A program made the translations under genes and the position numbers. This document shows, one piece after another, positions 8,231 to 17,334 of a stretch of 64,000 nucleotides of DNA. Source of the stretch: Xenophilus aerolatus (GTDB lineage Bacteria; Pseudomonadota; Gammaproteobacteria; Burkholderiales; Burkholderiaceae_C). The notes below the pieces were generated by a model. That model was not told the DNA's origin, ran no database searches, and saw nothing but the letters and a program-made list of their open reading frames with translations. The stretch covers positions 1,488,001 to 1,552,000 of the forward strand of contig JASCNX010000001.1 in the NCBI GenBank assembly GCA_029968055.1, in the 5' to 3' direction. Position 1 is the stretch's first letter, and each line of letters begins with the position of its first letter.

Positions 8231-9634
8231 TCAGGCGGCCTTGTCCTCGACCGTGCGCCGCAGCCCCTGGATGCTGCCGGCCAGCGATGCGCCCTCGTGC
8301 ATGCCTTGCTGAAGAAAACCCACCATGCCCGGCTGGCGCGCGATGGCCTCGTCGAGCTGGGGGTCGCTGCCCGGCGCATAGGCGCCCAGCCGGACCAGGT
8401 CGCGGCTCTTGCGGTAGCGCGAATACACGGCCCGGAAGCGCCGCGCGGCCTCCAGGTGCGGGCCGTCCACCACGTTGTGCATGACGCGCGAGGCCGATTG
8501 CTCGATGTCGATCGCCGGGAAGTGCGCCTCTTCGGCCAACGCGCGCGACAGCACGATGTGGCCGTCCAGGATGGCGCGTGCGGCGTCGGCGATCGGGTCC
8601 TGCTGGTCGTCCCCTTCCGACAGCACGGTGTAGAAGGCGGTGATCGAACCGACGCCGTTGAGCCCGTTGCCGCTGCGCTCCACCAGCTGCGGCAGCTTGG
8701 CGAAGCACGACGGCGGATAGCCCTTGGTGGCGGGCGGCTCGCCGATGGCCAGCGCGATCTCGCGCTGCGCCATCGCGTAGCGGGTCAACGAGTCCATCAG
8801 CAGCAGCACATGCGCGCCGCGGTCGCGAAAGTGTTCGGCAATGCCGGTGGCATAGGCCGCGCCCTGCATGCGCAGCAGCGGCGGTGCATCGGCCGGCGCC
8901 GCCACGACGATCGAGCGCGCGCGGCCCTCGGCCCCGAGGATGTCCTCGATGAATTCCTTGACCTCGCGGCCCCGTTCGCCGATGAGCCCGACGACGATCA
9001 CGTCGGCGCGCGTATAGCGGGCCATCATGCCCAGGAGCACGCTCTTGCCGACGCCCGAGCCGGCGAACAGCCCGATGCGCTGGCCACGCCCGACCGTCAG
9101 CAGCGCATTGATCGCGCGCACGCCGGTGTCGAGCGGTTCGCGCACCGGATCGCGCTCCATGGCGTTGATCGGCGCACGCTCCAGGGGTTCGGCCGACACC
9201 TGCGTGAGCGGGCCCTGGTGGTCCAGCGGCACGCCCTGCGGGTCCACCACGCGCCCGAGCAGGCCGGGGCCCACGGGCAGCCTCAGCACGCCGCTGCGCA
9301 CCAGGACTTCCGTTTCCGGCTCGCCCAGCCGCGGCAGCGGCACGAAGGCGCCGGCCGGCCGCACGGCAGCGCCGCTGGACAGGCCGTGGACGTCGCCCGC
9401 CGGCATCAGGAAGGCCCGGTCGCCCGAGAAGCCCACGACCTCGGCCAGCACGTCCTTCTGGCCCGGCATGCGCACCAGGCACTGCGAGCCGATGGGCGTG
9501 CGCAGCCCCGCGGCCTCGAGCACCAGCCCGGCGACGCGGGTGAGCGAACCCTGCACCTCGAGTTGCGGCGACCGGCGCACGCGCGCCAGGGCGTCGTCCA
9601 TGAAACGTTGCCAGACGGCGGCCTCAGGCGGCAT
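8231..9634 (-). CDS. fliI: Flagellum-specific ATPase FliI
   Basis: The 467-residue protein starts at the ATG at 9634, which follows AGGAGG; the frame runs 17 codons further up but inside fliH. It is an F1-beta-like ATPase with Walker A AGSGVGKS at 191-198 and Walker B-like [23 protein letters not shown]. The glutamate-containing [13 protein letters not shown] and the family end [15 protein letters not shown] are present. It energises unfolding of export substrates with FliH and FliJ. It overlaps fliH by 11 bases. Confidence 0.97.
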   Translation of the reverse strand: MPPEAAVWQRFMDDALARVRRSPQLEVQGSLTRVAGLVLEAAGLRTPIGSQCLVRMPGQKDVLAEVVGFSGDRAFLMPAGDVHGLSSGAAVRPAGAFVPLPRLGEPETEVLVRSGVLRLPVGPGLLGRVVDPQGVPLDHQGPLTQVSAEPLERAPINAMERDPVREPLDTGVRAINALLTVGRGQRIGLFAGSGVGKSVLLGMMARYTRADVIVVGLIGERGREVKEFIEDILGAEGRARSIVVAAPADAPPLLRMQGAAYATGIAEHFRDRGAHVLLLMDSLTRYAMAQREIALAIGEPPATKGYPPSCFAKLPQLVERSGNGLNGVGSITAFYTVLSEGDDQQDPIADAARAILDGHIVLSRALAEEAHFPAIDIEQSASRVMHNVVDGPHLEAARRFRAVYSRYRKSRDLVRLGAYAPGSDPQLDEAIARQPGMVGFLQQGMHEGASLAGSIQGLRRTVEDKAA

Positions 9635-10286
9635 GCGCGGGCGCCTCCTGCCAGGGAATGTCCAGGCCGAGGCTGCCCACGGCATGGGCCCAGCGGGCGG
9701 CGACGCTCGCGTCCACCCGGTTGGCCGCGCTCGACAGCACGCAGTCGCCGTCCGAGAGCGAGGCGTCGACCAGCACGCTCACCGACTGTTCCGCCAGCTG
9801 CGCCTGCAGCGCGGCGCCGAAACGCTCGTGGTCCGCGCGCGACAGGCTCAGGCTGCCGGGCCGACCGTCCTCGAGCAGCAATTGCACCGCCTCTTGCGCC
9901 ACCTCGGCCAGGCCCTCGGTGCCGCCGGCGAGCTCGCGGCGCAGCACCTGGCGGGCGATGGCACAGGCGATCTCGAGGCTGCCTCGCGCGATGTCCTGCT
10001 GCGCCTGGGCGAGGCCGATGCGCGCGGTGTCGAACAGCGCGGCGAAGCGCTGCGCCTGCTCCGCGAGCAGGCGGTCGAAGGCCTCCTGCATCTCGGCGCG
10101 CACGCGGGCGGTAGCCTCGGCGACGCCGTCGGCATGGCCCTCCGCGTAGCCGTGGGAGCGTGCGTCGCGCACAGCTTCGGGGCGGATCACCGGCGCCTGT
10201 TCCTTGGCGCTGCCCATGCGGGCGAAGGTCCAGGGCGAGGCGACGCCCAGGTCCTCGGCAGCGATGAATCGGGAGGTGCGCGTCAT
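9624..10286 (-). CDS. fliH: Flagellar assembly protein FliH (FliI regulator)
   Basis: The 220-residue protein has an N-terminal low-conservation segment, a central helical stretch with GxxxG-like spacing ([17 protein letters not shown]) and a C-terminal E2/VHA-E-like domain (about 110-215). FliH dimers bind and restrain the FliI ATPase and anchor it to FliN. Identification rests on the repeat region, length and gene order between fliG and fliI. Only four bases separate it from fliG. Confidence 0.93.
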   Translation of the reverse strand: MTRTSRFIAAEDLGVASPWTFARMGSAKEQAPVIRPEAVRDARSHGYAEGHADGVAEATARVRAEMQEAFDRLLAEQAQRFAALFDTARIGLAQAQQDIARGSLEIACAIARQVLRRELAGGTEGLAEVAQEAVQLLLEDGRPGSLSLSRADHERFGAALQAQLAEQSVSVLVDASLSDGDCVLSSAANRVDASVAARWAHAVGSLGLDIPWQEAPAHAA

Positions 10287-10290
10287 CGCT

Positions 10291-11280
10291 TCACACCATG
10301 CCCGAGCCGCCGCCCAGCACGATCTGCCCGTCGTCGGCCAGCTGGCGCACGGCCTTCAGGATTTCCTTCTGCTGCGCCTCCACCTCGGCCAGACGCAGCG
10401 GACCGCGCGACTCCAGGTCTTCGCGCAGCGATTCGGCTGCGCGCGAGGACATGTTGGAGAGGAACTTGTCGCGCAGCGCCGGGGGCGCGCCCTTGAGCGC
10501 CACCACCAGCGTCTCGGAGGCGATCTCCTTGAGCACCAGCTGGATCGACTTGTCGTCGAGCTTGAGCGTGTCCTCGAACACGAACATCAGGTCGGCGATC
10601 TCCTGCGCCAGGTCGGGGTCGTGGCTGCGGATCGCCTCGACGGCCTGGGTGTCGACGCCGGCGCCGAGCATGTTGATCATCCCCGCCGCGGCCTTGGCGC
10701 CGCCCAGCGTCGGCTTGCGCACCTTGGCGCCGCCGGCCAGGATCCGGCCCATCACCTCGTTGAGGTCCTGCAGCGCAGCGGGGTGCATGCCTTCGAGCGT
10801 CGCCACGCGCAGCAGCACCTCGGCGCGGCGCTCCTCGGGCAGTTGCACGAGGATCGATGCCGCATGGTCGGGCTCCAGGTGCACCAGGATCGCGGCCACG
10901 ATCTGCGGGTGTTCGATCTTCAGCACTTCGGCCACCGAGGGTGCGTCCATCCAGCGCAGGTTCTCGATGCCGGTGAGCTGCACCGGCTGCAGGATGCGGT
11001 CGACCAGGATCGTCGCCTTCTCCGGCCCCAGCGCGCGTTGCAGCACGGCACGCACGTAGTCGCCGGTGTCGGCGGCGAACAGGCCCTGCCCGGCCGTGGC
11101 GGTGACGAAGCGGTCCGCCACCTCGCCCAGCCGGTCGCGCGAGACCACGCGGGTCCTGGCGATGGTCTCGCCGATCTTCTGCACCTCGCGCGGCGACAGA
11201 TGCCGCAGCACCTCGCCGGCTTCCTGCTCGCCCAGGGACATCAGCAGGATGGCTGCGTCGTTGAGGCCTTGTTCGTCCAT
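10291..11280 (-). CDS. fliG: Flagellar motor switch protein FliG
   Basis: The 329-residue protein is typical of FliG. It has an N-terminal FliF-binding domain (NDAAILLMSLGEQEAGEVLRHL), the middle domain with EHPQ (VLKIEHPQIVAAILVHLEP), and the C-terminal torque domain with the charged helix SSRAAESLREDLESRGPLRL that faces MotA. All torque-generating acidic and basic positions recognisable by eye are kept. It lies 21 bases after fliF. Confidence 0.97.
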   Translation of the reverse strand: MDEQGLNDAAILLMSLGEQEAGEVLRHLSPREVQKIGETIARTRVVSRDRLGEVADRFVTATAGQGLFAADTGDYVRAVLQRALGPEKATILVDRILQPVQLTGIENLRWMDAPSVAEVLKIEHPQIVAAILVHLEPDHAASILVQLPEERRAEVLLRVATLEGMHPAALQDLNEVMGRILAGGAKVRKPTLGGAKAAAGMINMLGAGVDTQAVEAIRSHDPDLAQEIADLMFVFEDTLKLDDKSIQLVLKEIASETLVVALKGAPPALRDKFLSNMSSRAAESLREDLESRGPLRLAEVEAQQKEILKAVRQLADDGQIVLGGGSGMV

Positions 11281-11301
11281 GCCGTGTCTGCTTCCGTGCG
11301 C

Positions 11302-13068
11302 TCAGGGGGTGGCCGCGGCATCGCCGTTGACCCAGGTCTTCACGATGTTGGCCACGGCGACGGGGTTCTGGCGGGCCATCTGCCGCGCTCCTTCTAGCCG
11401 CGCTTGCTCGGGCACCTCGCTGCTCGCCGTGCCGGGAAGGCGCTCGACCTCGGGCCCTGCCAGTGCCGGGCGCTGCGGTTCGTCGGCGATCAATGCGCTC
11501 AGCTGCGCGCCTTGCGCGGGGGCCACCGGCGCGGGCCGCTGGCTGGCCAGCGCCTTCATGCCGGGCCGCACGAAGCCGAAGAGCACCACCACGCCCAGCA
11601 GCGCGAGGGCCACGGGCCAGGCCAGGCCGCGCACCATGTCGAGCATCTCGGGCCGCTTCCACACGGGCAGGTCGACCGGGGTGCCGACGTCCACCAGGAA
11701 GGGCGCGTTCATCAGGTTGACCGAATCCCCGCGCTCCTTGCTGTAGCCGATGCTCTCGCGCACCAGCGCAGTCATTTGCTCGATCTGCTGCGCCGACAGC
11801 GCGGTGGGCGTGACCTTGCCCTGGGCGTCGCCGACGCTGGCGTAGTTCACCACCACCGCCGCGCTCAGCCGGCGCACCTGCCCGGTCGCGCCGCGCACGG
11901 TCTTGACGGTTTTGTCGACCTCGTAGTTGGTCACCGACTCGCGGCGGCCGGGCGGACGCGCTGCCGCGCCGGCGGCGGCCGTCGCGCCGGCCCCGGCCGA
12001 CAGCGGCGCTGCCGCGCCGTTGATGGGCGCGGATGCGGGGCCGGGCGGCTGGTTGGACGTCGCGCCGGGAACGCCACCCACCGCGGCGGCGGCCGCGGCC
12101 GGCCCGGTGGTCTCCACGGTCTGCTGGCTGCGCACCGCGCTCACCTCGGCGGCCAGGTTGGGCTTGTGCTCCTCGGAGGTGGCCTCGGTCTGCGAGAAGT
12201 CGACATCGGCCGTGACCTGGGCCTTGACGTTCTGGCGTCCGACCACCGGCTCGAGGATGTCCAGGATGCGGCGCGTGAGCTGCTGCTCGATCTGCTGGGT
12301 GTAGGCCAGCTGCTGCGCATCGGCCGCGCCGGCGGTGCCGCCCTCGCCCACGGTCGACAGCAGCTTGCCGGTGTCGTCGACCACGCTCACCGCGGCCGGC
12401 GTCAGTTCGGGCACGCTGGACGCCACCAGGTGGACAATGCCGGCCACCTGGTTGCGCTCGAGCGTGCGGCCCGGGTAGAGCGACAGCAGCACCGAGGCGG
12501 AGGGCTTGAGCTGCTCGCGGAAGAAGCCATTCTGCTGAGGCAGCGCCAGGTGCACGCGAGCACTCTGCACCGAGCCCAGTGCCTGGATCGAGCGCGTCAG
12601 CTCGCCCTCCAGCGCACGCTGGAAGCTCAGCTTCTCCTGGAACTGCGTCATGCCGAAGCGGGCGTTGTCGGTCAGTTCGTAGCCGGCCACCGAGCCCTTG
12701 GGCAGGCCCTGCGACGCCAGGCGCAGGCGCACGTCGTGCACCTTGTCGGCGGGCACCAGCACCGCACCGCCGCCCTCCGAGTACTTGTAGGGGATGTTCA
12801 TCTGCGCCAGCTGGGCGACGATGGCGCCACCGTCCTTGTCGGCCAGGTTGGTGTAGAGCACGCGCCAGTCCGGCGTGCGGGCCAGAACCAGCGCGCCGGC
12901 CAGCAGCGCGACCATCAGCGCCAGCCCGAGGCCAAGCCGCATGCGCTGGGCGGGCGACAGCGCAGAGAACCTGGAACTCCAGGCGGGCGCGCCGAGGTCG
13001 GCGGGAGCGTTGGCGGTGAGGGCGACGGCGGACATGGGCGGCAGGTGGCGTTGAGAGGCGGCATCCAT
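11302..13068 (-). CDS. fliF: Flagellar MS-ring protein FliF
   Basis: The 588-residue protein has two membrane segments, at about residues 46-66 and 485-505. Between them is the periplasmic ring-building part (RVLYTNLADKDGGAIVAQLAQMNIPY, LPKGSVAGYELTDNARFGMTQFQEKLSFQRALEGEL). An Ala/Pro/Gly-rich loop (about 335-385) interrupts the periplasmic region. The C-terminal tail (AVANIVKTWVNGD) binds FliG. An ATG 11 codons downstream is an alternative start. It is the first gene of the minus-strand operon and is divergent from fliE. Confidence 0.96.
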   Translation of the reverse strand: MDAASQRHLPPMSAVALTANAPADLGAPAWSSRFSALSPAQRMRLGLGLALMVALLAGALVLARTPDWRVLYTNLADKDGGAIVAQLAQMNIPYKYSEGGGAVLVPADKVHDVRLRLASQGLPKGSVAGYELTDNARFGMTQFQEKLSFQRALEGELTRSIQALGSVQSARVHLALPQQNGFFREQLKPSASVLLSLYPGRTLERNQVAGIVHLVASSVPELTPAAVSVVDDTGKLLSTVGEGGTAGAADAQQLAYTQQIEQQLTRRILDILEPVVGRQNVKAQVTADVDFSQTEATSEEHKPNLAAEVSAVRSQQTVETTGPAAAAAAVGGVPGATSNQPPGPASAPINGAAAPLSAGAGATAAAGAAARPPGRRESVTNYEVDKTVKTVRGATGQVRRLSAAVVVNYASVGDAQGKVTPTALSAQQIEQMTALVRESIGYSKERGDSVNLMNAPFLVDVGTPVDLPVWKRPEMLDMVRGLAWPVALALLGVVVLFGFVRPGMKALASQRPAPVAPAQGAQLSALIADEPQRPALAGPEVERLPGTASSEVPEQARLEGARQMARQNPVAVANIVKTWVNGDAAATP

Positions 13069-13187
13069 GCCACCCCGCTGCGCCGGATTATTCGGGGACG
13101 CCCCGACCGCATAAGGCCGATAAAGCAGCCGTTTTTGCCCTATTTCTCGGGGATCGACCGGGCCGCGCCGGCCCTAGCATCCATGCC
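13069..13187. promoter_or_regulatory. Divergent fliF / fliE promoter region
   Basis: This 119-base gap separates fliF (minus) from fliE (plus). On the minus strand at about 13109-13126, CTGCTTTATCGGCCTTAT closely resembles CTGCTTATCGGGCTTTAG found before flhB at a similar distance from its start. On the plus strand the same bases contain GCCGATAA (13116-13123), a perfect sigma28 -10 box, but no matching -35 box lies 11 bases upstream. FlhDC-activated class II promoters normally lack good -35 boxes, so a shared class II element is the likeliest reading. Confidence 0.4.
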
Positions 13188-13493
13188 ATGGACCTCAAGC
13201 TCTCTCCCGTTGCCCCTTCCGCCCTCGCGCGGCCCGCGGCGGCGCCCCGCGCGGTGTCGGCCGGCACGGAAGGCGGCTTCTCCACCGCGCTGTCGGGAGC
13301 GCTGCAGTCGCTCAGTGCGTCGCAGGCCGAGGCGACGCAGATGCAGCGCGAGGTGCAGATGGAGAACCCCCAGGTGAGCCTGGAGCAGACCATGGTGTCG
13401 ATGCAGAAGGCCCAGATCGGCTTCCAGGCTGCGCTGCACGTGCGCAACCGCATGGTGCAGGCCTACACCGACATCATGAACATGCAGGTCTGA
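13188..13493 (+). CDS. fliE: Flagellar hook-basal body protein FliE
   Basis: The 101-residue protein matches FliE at its C-terminal half: VQMENPQVSLEQTMVSMQKAQIGFQAALHVRNRMVQAYTDIMNMQV shows the family helix and the usual ending. FliE joins the MS ring to the proximal rod and is the first export substrate. It is transcribed divergently from fliF, as in most enteric and beta-proteobacterial clusters. Confidence 0.96.
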   Translation: MDLKLSPVAPSALARPAAAPRAVSAGTEGGFSTALSGALQSLSASQAEATQMQREVQMENPQVSLEQTMVSMQKAQIGFQAALHVRNRMVQAYTDIMNMQV

Positions 13494-13549
13494 AGCGACG
13501 GGCGGCACCGGCGCTCGCCGCACCTTGCCGCCTGGCCGGGCCGCGCAAC

Positions 13550-13568
13550 GCCGGCGCGCGGCGCCGGC
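13550..13568. terminator. GC hairpin between convergent fliE and fliT
   Basis: GCCGGCGC at 13550-13557 and GCGCCGGC at 13561-13568 form a perfect 8-bp stem with a 3-base loop. It lies in the 78-base gap between two convergent genes. There is no T tract on either side, so termination would be weak or factor-dependent. Confidence 0.35.
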
Positions 13569-13571
13569 GCC

Positions 13572-13883
13572 TCAGTGAATCATCTGGAGGCTGCCCTCGA
13601 ACAGGTTCGCCACATCGTTGAGCCAGGGCTCGGCCAGCACCCGGATCTCGGCGTCGTTGCGCAGGATGCGCTGCATGATCCGCGTCTTTTCCACCTGGTC
13701 TTCGCGGGGCAGTTCCTCGGTCCGGCCGCGAAAGCGCAGCTGCTCGATCAGCACGGCGCAGGCGCCTTCGCAGCGCACCACGTCGTCCCAGTCCTCGCGG
13801 CGCGCGGCCTCGAGCATCTGCAGACTGGCTGCCTCGATGGCCTTGTAGTAGTCAAGCAGTCGGTCTTGCATGAGAAGCTCCAT
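13572..13883 (-). CDS. fliT: FliT-like flagellar chaperone
   Basis: The ATG at 13883 follows GAAGG at good spacing and gives 103 residues; a GTG at 13913 is less likely. The protein is short, acidic and helical (LLDYYKAIEAASLQMLEAARREDWDDVV, then IMQRILRNDAEIRVLAEPWLNDVANLF), which fits FliT. FliT is the export chaperone of the filament cap FliD and, in enterics, an FlhDC antagonist. Sequence conservation in this family is low; the position directly after fliS supports the call. Confidence 0.8.
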   Translation of the reverse strand: MELLMQDRLLDYYKAIEAASLQMLEAARREDWDDVVRCEGACAVLIEQLRFRGRTEELPREDQVEKTRIMQRILRNDAEIRVLAEPWLNDVANLFEGSLQMIH

Positions 13884-13913
13884 CGGGGCCTTCTGTTCCT
13901 GTGCGCCTGGCAC

Positions 13914-14354
13914 TCAGGCCGCGAGCAGCGCGGCAGGCACGGCCGGTGCCTTCGCCGCTGCCGTCTGCCCGATGTCCTGCCAGGCCTGCGCCACGGGCGC
14001 GATCAGCGCGGCGACTTCCGCCACGGCCGTCGCGTCGTTGCGAAGGTTGGCGATCGTCAGGCGCGACACGCAATAGTCGTACAGCGCGCCCAGCCTGTCC
14101 GCCAGCTCGCCACCCTGGGTGGCGTCCAGCCCCCCCTTGAGCCCTTCCTCGAGGAAGCGGACCGCGCGGCCGATCTGCGTGCCCTTGGCCGCGATGTCGC
14201 CGCTGCGCACCGCGGCCTCGGCCTGGGCGAGCGAATGGCGCAGGCCGCTGAAGAGCAGGCTGATGAGCTGGTGCGGGCTCGCGCCGTCGACATTGGTCTC
14301 GACACTGACCTTGCGGTAGGCGCTGGCGGCTCGGGCGTACGGTGCGATGTACAT
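13914..14354 (-). CDS. fliS: Flagellin export chaperone FliS
   Basis: The 146-residue helical protein matches FliS: YRKVSVETNVDGASPHQLISLLFSGLRHSLAQAEAAV carries the SPHQLI signature. FliS binds the flagellin C-terminus to stop premature polymerisation and carries it to FlhA. AGGAAG precedes the start, and a sigma28 promoter lies 32-58 bases upstream of the start codon. Confidence 0.94.
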   Translation of the reverse strand: MYIAPYARAASAYRKVSVETNVDGASPHQLISLLFSGLRHSLAQAEAAVRSGDIAAKGTQIGRAVRFLEEGLKGGLDATQGGELADRLGALYDYCVSRLTIANLRNDATAVAEVAALIAPVAQAWQDIGQTAAAKAPAVPAALLAA

Positions 14355-14385
14355 GGCGTCTTCTTCCTGATGCTGTATGCACTCT

Positions 14386-14412
14386 TTATCGGCATCCTGG
14401 GCGCGGACTCAA
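14386..14412 (-). promoter_or_regulatory. Sigma28 promoter of fliS-fliT
   Basis: On the minus strand TTGAGTCC (14405-14412), an 11-base spacer and GCCGATAA (14386-14393) match the sigma28 consensus. The -10 box is perfect and the -35 box partial. Predicted transcription starts about 25 bases before the fliS ATG. This fits expression as a late flagellar gene under FliA. Confidence 0.75.
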
Positions 14413-14455
14413 GGCCTGGGCGCGCTTTTCCTGACCCGACGAAGAGATGCAGGCA

Positions 14456-15916
14456 TCAGTTGGTGGACTTGTTCCACTGCGCGATCTGGTTGGTGATGTA
14501 AGTGCTCAGTACGTTGAGGGAGGCGACCTTCGTGTCCAGCGCGGTGTACTGCGCACGGATGCGCGCCTCGGTGGCGGCGAGGCGGTTGTTCATCGCGTCC
14601 TGGTCGCTGCTGTTCGCCTTCTTCTGCTTGTCGAGCGATGCGGTCTTGCTCGCGATCGCGCCGCCGGTGCCGAGGATGGTGTCCATCAGCCCCTTGAGCT
14701 TCAGGCCGAACCCCTGCGTCGCGTCGTTGCCCGTCGCGCTGGTGAAGAAGGTCTGCACGTCGGCCGGCGATTTCGCCAGCGCGGCGCCGAACTTCGCGCT
14801 GTCGAGCGCGATGCTGCCGTCGCCCGCCTTGGAGACGCCGATGCCCAGGCTCGAGAGCATCGGGATGTTGCCGGCCGTGGTGGTGCTCAGCAGCCGCCGC
14901 AGCGCGTTCTGCATCGAGACCGTCGTCGAATCGCCCTGCAGCAGCGCCGCGGTCTTGGTCGACGCGTCGTACTTCGTCGCCTGGTTGAGCATGCTGTTGG
15001 TGGCGTTGTAGGCCGTCACGAAATCGTTCGCGAGCTTGGTGATGGCGGTGTTGTCGACCGCCACGCTCACTTCCACCGCCGAGGTGGTCTCCTTGGTGAG
15101 CGTCATGCTCAGGCCGGGCACGGTGTCCGACAGCGTGTTCGTTTCGGAATCGATGTCGATGCCGTTGAGCGTGGCGCGGGCGTTCTGGCCCATCTGCAGG
15201 GCGCCGGCCTGGGCCGCGCCGGCCATGCCGAAGGCACCGGCGGCCGGGTCGAAGGCAAAGCGCGAGAGGCCGGCGTCGTCGGCGTTGTTGCCGTCGCCGT
15301 CGATGACCTGCAGTCGAAAGCCCGAGGACTCGCCCGTGGTGCTGGAGCGCAGCAGGAGGCGCTCGCCGGTGGAGTCGGTGACGACCGTGGCCGTGACGCC
15401 GGCATTCGCGGCGTTGATCTTGGCGGCCACGCCGGAAACGGTGGCGTCGGCGGCCGTGATCTCGATGCCGACCTCGCTGCTGCCGTCCTTGGCGACGAAG
15501 CTGCCCGAACTCCAGTTTCCCAGCTGCAGCTTCAGGGTGCCCGTGCCGACCGCGGAGCCCGAAGCGACCGCGGCCGAAGCCGCAGACTGGGCCTTGGCCA
15601 GCTGGGAAACCTGCACGCTGAAACTGGTGGCGGACGCACGCGCGCCGTCGGTGATGGCGGCCTTGACGACGGTGGCGTCGGACGACGTCGCTGTCTTGCT
15701 GTTCCAGGCGCTGGCGGTCGCGAGCTTGTTGGCGATGTCCTGCAGCGACGCGAACTGCGACTGGAGGGTGCCGTAGGCGGAGATCTTGCTGTCGATGGCG
15801 CTCGCGGTGGTCTGCAGCTTGGTCAGCGGAACCTTCTCGACGTTCATCAGCTTGGTGATGATCGACTCCACGTCCAGGCCGCTGCCGATGCCGGCGGATG
15901 TGACCGATGCTGCCAT
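14456..15916 (-). CDS. fliD: Filament cap protein FliD
   Basis: The ATG at 15916 follows AAGGAGAA and gives 486 residues. The N-terminus SVTSAGIGSGLDVESIITKLM and C-terminus SLNVLSTYITNQIAQWNK are typical of FliD. The middle is Ala/Ser/Thr-rich and variable, as expected for the surface-exposed cap domains. FliD forms the filament cap that folds flagellin at the growing tip. It lies after fliC on the same strand but beyond a terminator, so it probably depends on read-through or its own promoter. Confidence 0.94.
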   Translation of the reverse strand: MAASVTSAGIGSGLDVESIITKLMNVEKVPLTKLQTTASAIDSKISAYGTLQSQFASLQDIANKLATASAWNSKTATSSDATVVKAAITDGARASATSFSVQVSQLAKAQSAASAAVASGSAVGTGTLKLQLGNWSSGSFVAKDGSSEVGIEITAADATVSGVAAKINAANAGVTATVVTDSTGERLLLRSSTTGESSGFRLQVIDGDGNNADDAGLSRFAFDPAAGAFGMAGAAQAGALQMGQNARATLNGIDIDSETNTLSDTVPGLSMTLTKETTSAVEVSVAVDNTAITKLANDFVTAYNATNSMLNQATKYDASTKTAALLQGDSTTVSMQNALRRLLSTTTAGNIPMLSSLGIGVSKAGDGSIALDSAKFGAALAKSPADVQTFFTSATGNDATQGFGLKLKGLMDTILGTGGAIASKTASLDKQKKANSSDQDAMNNRLAATEARIRAQYTALDTKVASLNVLSTYITNQIAQWNKSTN

Positions 15917-15966
15917 TCGAAGTTCTCCTTGATTGCGTCCACCGCCGCCCAGGAATGCAGACGGCA

Positions 15967-16000
15967 AAAGGGCGGCCAACGGAATTTTCCGCTGGCCGCC
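15967..16000 (-). terminator. Rho-independent terminator after fliC
   Basis: GGCGGCCA-a-CGG (15971-15982) pairs with CCG-c-TGGCCGCC (15989-16000) around a short AT loop. On the minus strand the stem is followed by CTTTTG. It lies 60 bases after the fliC stop and before fliD. Confidence 0.8.
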
Positions 16001-16060
16001 TTCTTGTTAAGCGTGCAGGAAGCCCCTGATCCGGTCCCTGCTCCTGCCTTTGCCGACGGC

Positions 16061-17209
16061 TTACTTCAGCAGCGACAGCACCGTCTGCGGGATCTGGTTG
16101 GCCTGGGCCACCATGGCCGTGCCGGCCTGTTGCAGGATCTGGGCGCGCGACAGGTTGGCGGTTTCGGAAGCGAAGTCGGCGTCCTGGATCCGGCTGCGTG
16201 CGGCAGAGGTGTTCTCCGCCGTCGTCTGCAGGTTGGACACGACGGATTCGAAGCGGTTCTGGATCGCACCCAGCGTGGCGCGCGAGCTGTTGACCGAGGC
16301 CAGGGCGCTGTCGAGCTGCGTGATCGCGGCCTGCGCGCCGGTGAACGACGAGACCGTCAGCGAAGCGATGCCGGTCGTGCTGGTCGAAGCACCGAAGGAC
16401 GCCGTGGCAGCGATGCTGGCCGTGGCGGTTGCGCCGGCGCCGGCAACGGCGATGGCCGACGAGGAGGTCAGCGTCAGCTGGCCCGACACCGAATCGTACG
16501 AAGCGCCGACGCCGGTTTGCGAGGACACGCCGTTGATGGCCGTGGCGAGCTGGGCCGCGCGCTCCTGGGCGCTGCCGGCCGCGGCGATCGCGCCGACGGA
16601 CGTGCCGTTGATGGTCAGGCCGCCCGCTGCGATGGCGGTGGCGAAGCCGGTCATGCCGCTGGCCGCGACCGAGCCTTCGAAGCGGGTCGTCGTGCCGCCG
16701 AGGGCTGCGGTACCGACATTGGCGATGCTGGTGATCGAGATCGTCTGGCCGGCGTTGGCACCGACCTGGAACGCGACGCCGTTGAACGATCCGTCGAGCA
16801 GGTTGCGGCCGTTGAAGGAGGTCTGCGCCGACACGCGGTCGATTTCCGAAGACAGCTGCGAGAACTCGGCCTGCAGGGCGTCGCGGTCGACCTGCGAGTT
16901 CGTGCCGTTGGAGGCCTGCACCGCCAGTTCACGCATGCGCTGCAGGTTGTTGCCGACCTGGCCGAGGGCGCCTTCGGCCGTCTGTGCCAGCGAGATGCCG
17001 TCGTTGGCGTTGCGCACCGCCTGGTTCAGGCCGCGCACCTGGGAGGTCATGCGCTCGGAAATCGCGAGGCCGGCGGCGTCGTCCTTGGCGCTGTTGATGC
17101 GCAGGCCCGAGGACAGACGCTGGATGGAGGTGGACAGGGAAGACTGGCTCGCGCTGAGGTTGCGTTGGGCGGTGAGCGAGCTGATGTTGGTGTTGATGGT
17201 CGAGGCCAT
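16061..17209 (-). CDS. fliC: Flagellin FliC
   Basis: The 382-residue protein has classical flagellin ends. The N-terminal D0-D1 is [21 protein letters not shown] through [29 protein letters not shown]. The C-terminal D1-D0 is [44 protein letters not shown]. The central D2 region is short and rich in Ala, Thr, Ser and Gly, giving a smaller flagellin than in E. coli (about 500). There is no cysteine. A ribosome site (AGGAG) precedes the ATG. It is the only flagellin gene in the window. Confidence 0.97.
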   Translation of the reverse strand: MASTINTNISSLTAQRNLSASQSSLSTSIQRLSSGLRINSAKDDAAGLAISERMTSQVRGLNQAVRNANDGISLAQTAEGALGQVGNNLQRMRELAVQASNGTNSQVDRDALQAEFSQLSSEIDRVSAQTSFNGRNLLDGSFNGVAFQVGANAGQTISITSIANVGTAALGGTTTRFEGSVAASGMTGFATAIAAGGLTINGTSVGAIAAAGSAQERAAQLATAINGVSSQTGVGASYDSVSGQLTLTSSSAIAVAGAGATATASIAATASFGASTSTTGIASLTVSSFTGAQAAITQLDSALASVNSSRATLGAIQNRFESVVSNLQTTAENTSAARSRIQDADFASETANLSRAQILQQAGTAMVAQANQIPQTVLSLLK

Positions 17210-17255
17210 GGTGAGTAACTCCTAAACGGTTTGATCCGGCATCGCTGCCAATGTC

Positions 17256-17279
17256 GCCAGTGGGCCACTGGCTTGCCAG
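17256..17279 (-). promoter_or_regulatory. Overlapping hairpins in the fliC leader
   Basis: On the plus strand GCCAGTGG (17256-17263) and CCACTGGC (17265-17272) are a near-continuous palindrome. CTGGC (17268-17272) also pairs with GCCAG (17275-17279). In the leader RNA the middle segment could pair with either side but not both. The element lies between the candidate fliC promoter and its ribosome site. Function is unknown. Confidence 0.4.
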
Positions 17280-17306
17280 ACGGACCCGGTCGGGGCCGCT
17301 GAGTGG

Positions 17307-17334
17307 TTTTCGGGCTTCTTGACCGCTGTCTTTA
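17307..17334 (-). promoter_or_regulatory. Candidate sigma28 promoter of fliC
   Basis: On the minus strand TAAAGACA (17327-17334), a 12-base spacer and CCCGAAAA (17307-17314) approximate the sigma28 pattern (5/8 and 6/8). Transcription would start about 90 bases before the fliC ATG. It is weaker than the matches before fliS and flgM, but no better candidate is visible. Confidence 0.5.

Noticed and set aside
13097-13123. Sigma28 promoter for fliE from the perfect GCCGATAA
   Set aside because: The -35 position reads GACGCCCC. The same bases fit better as part of the element shared with flhB.
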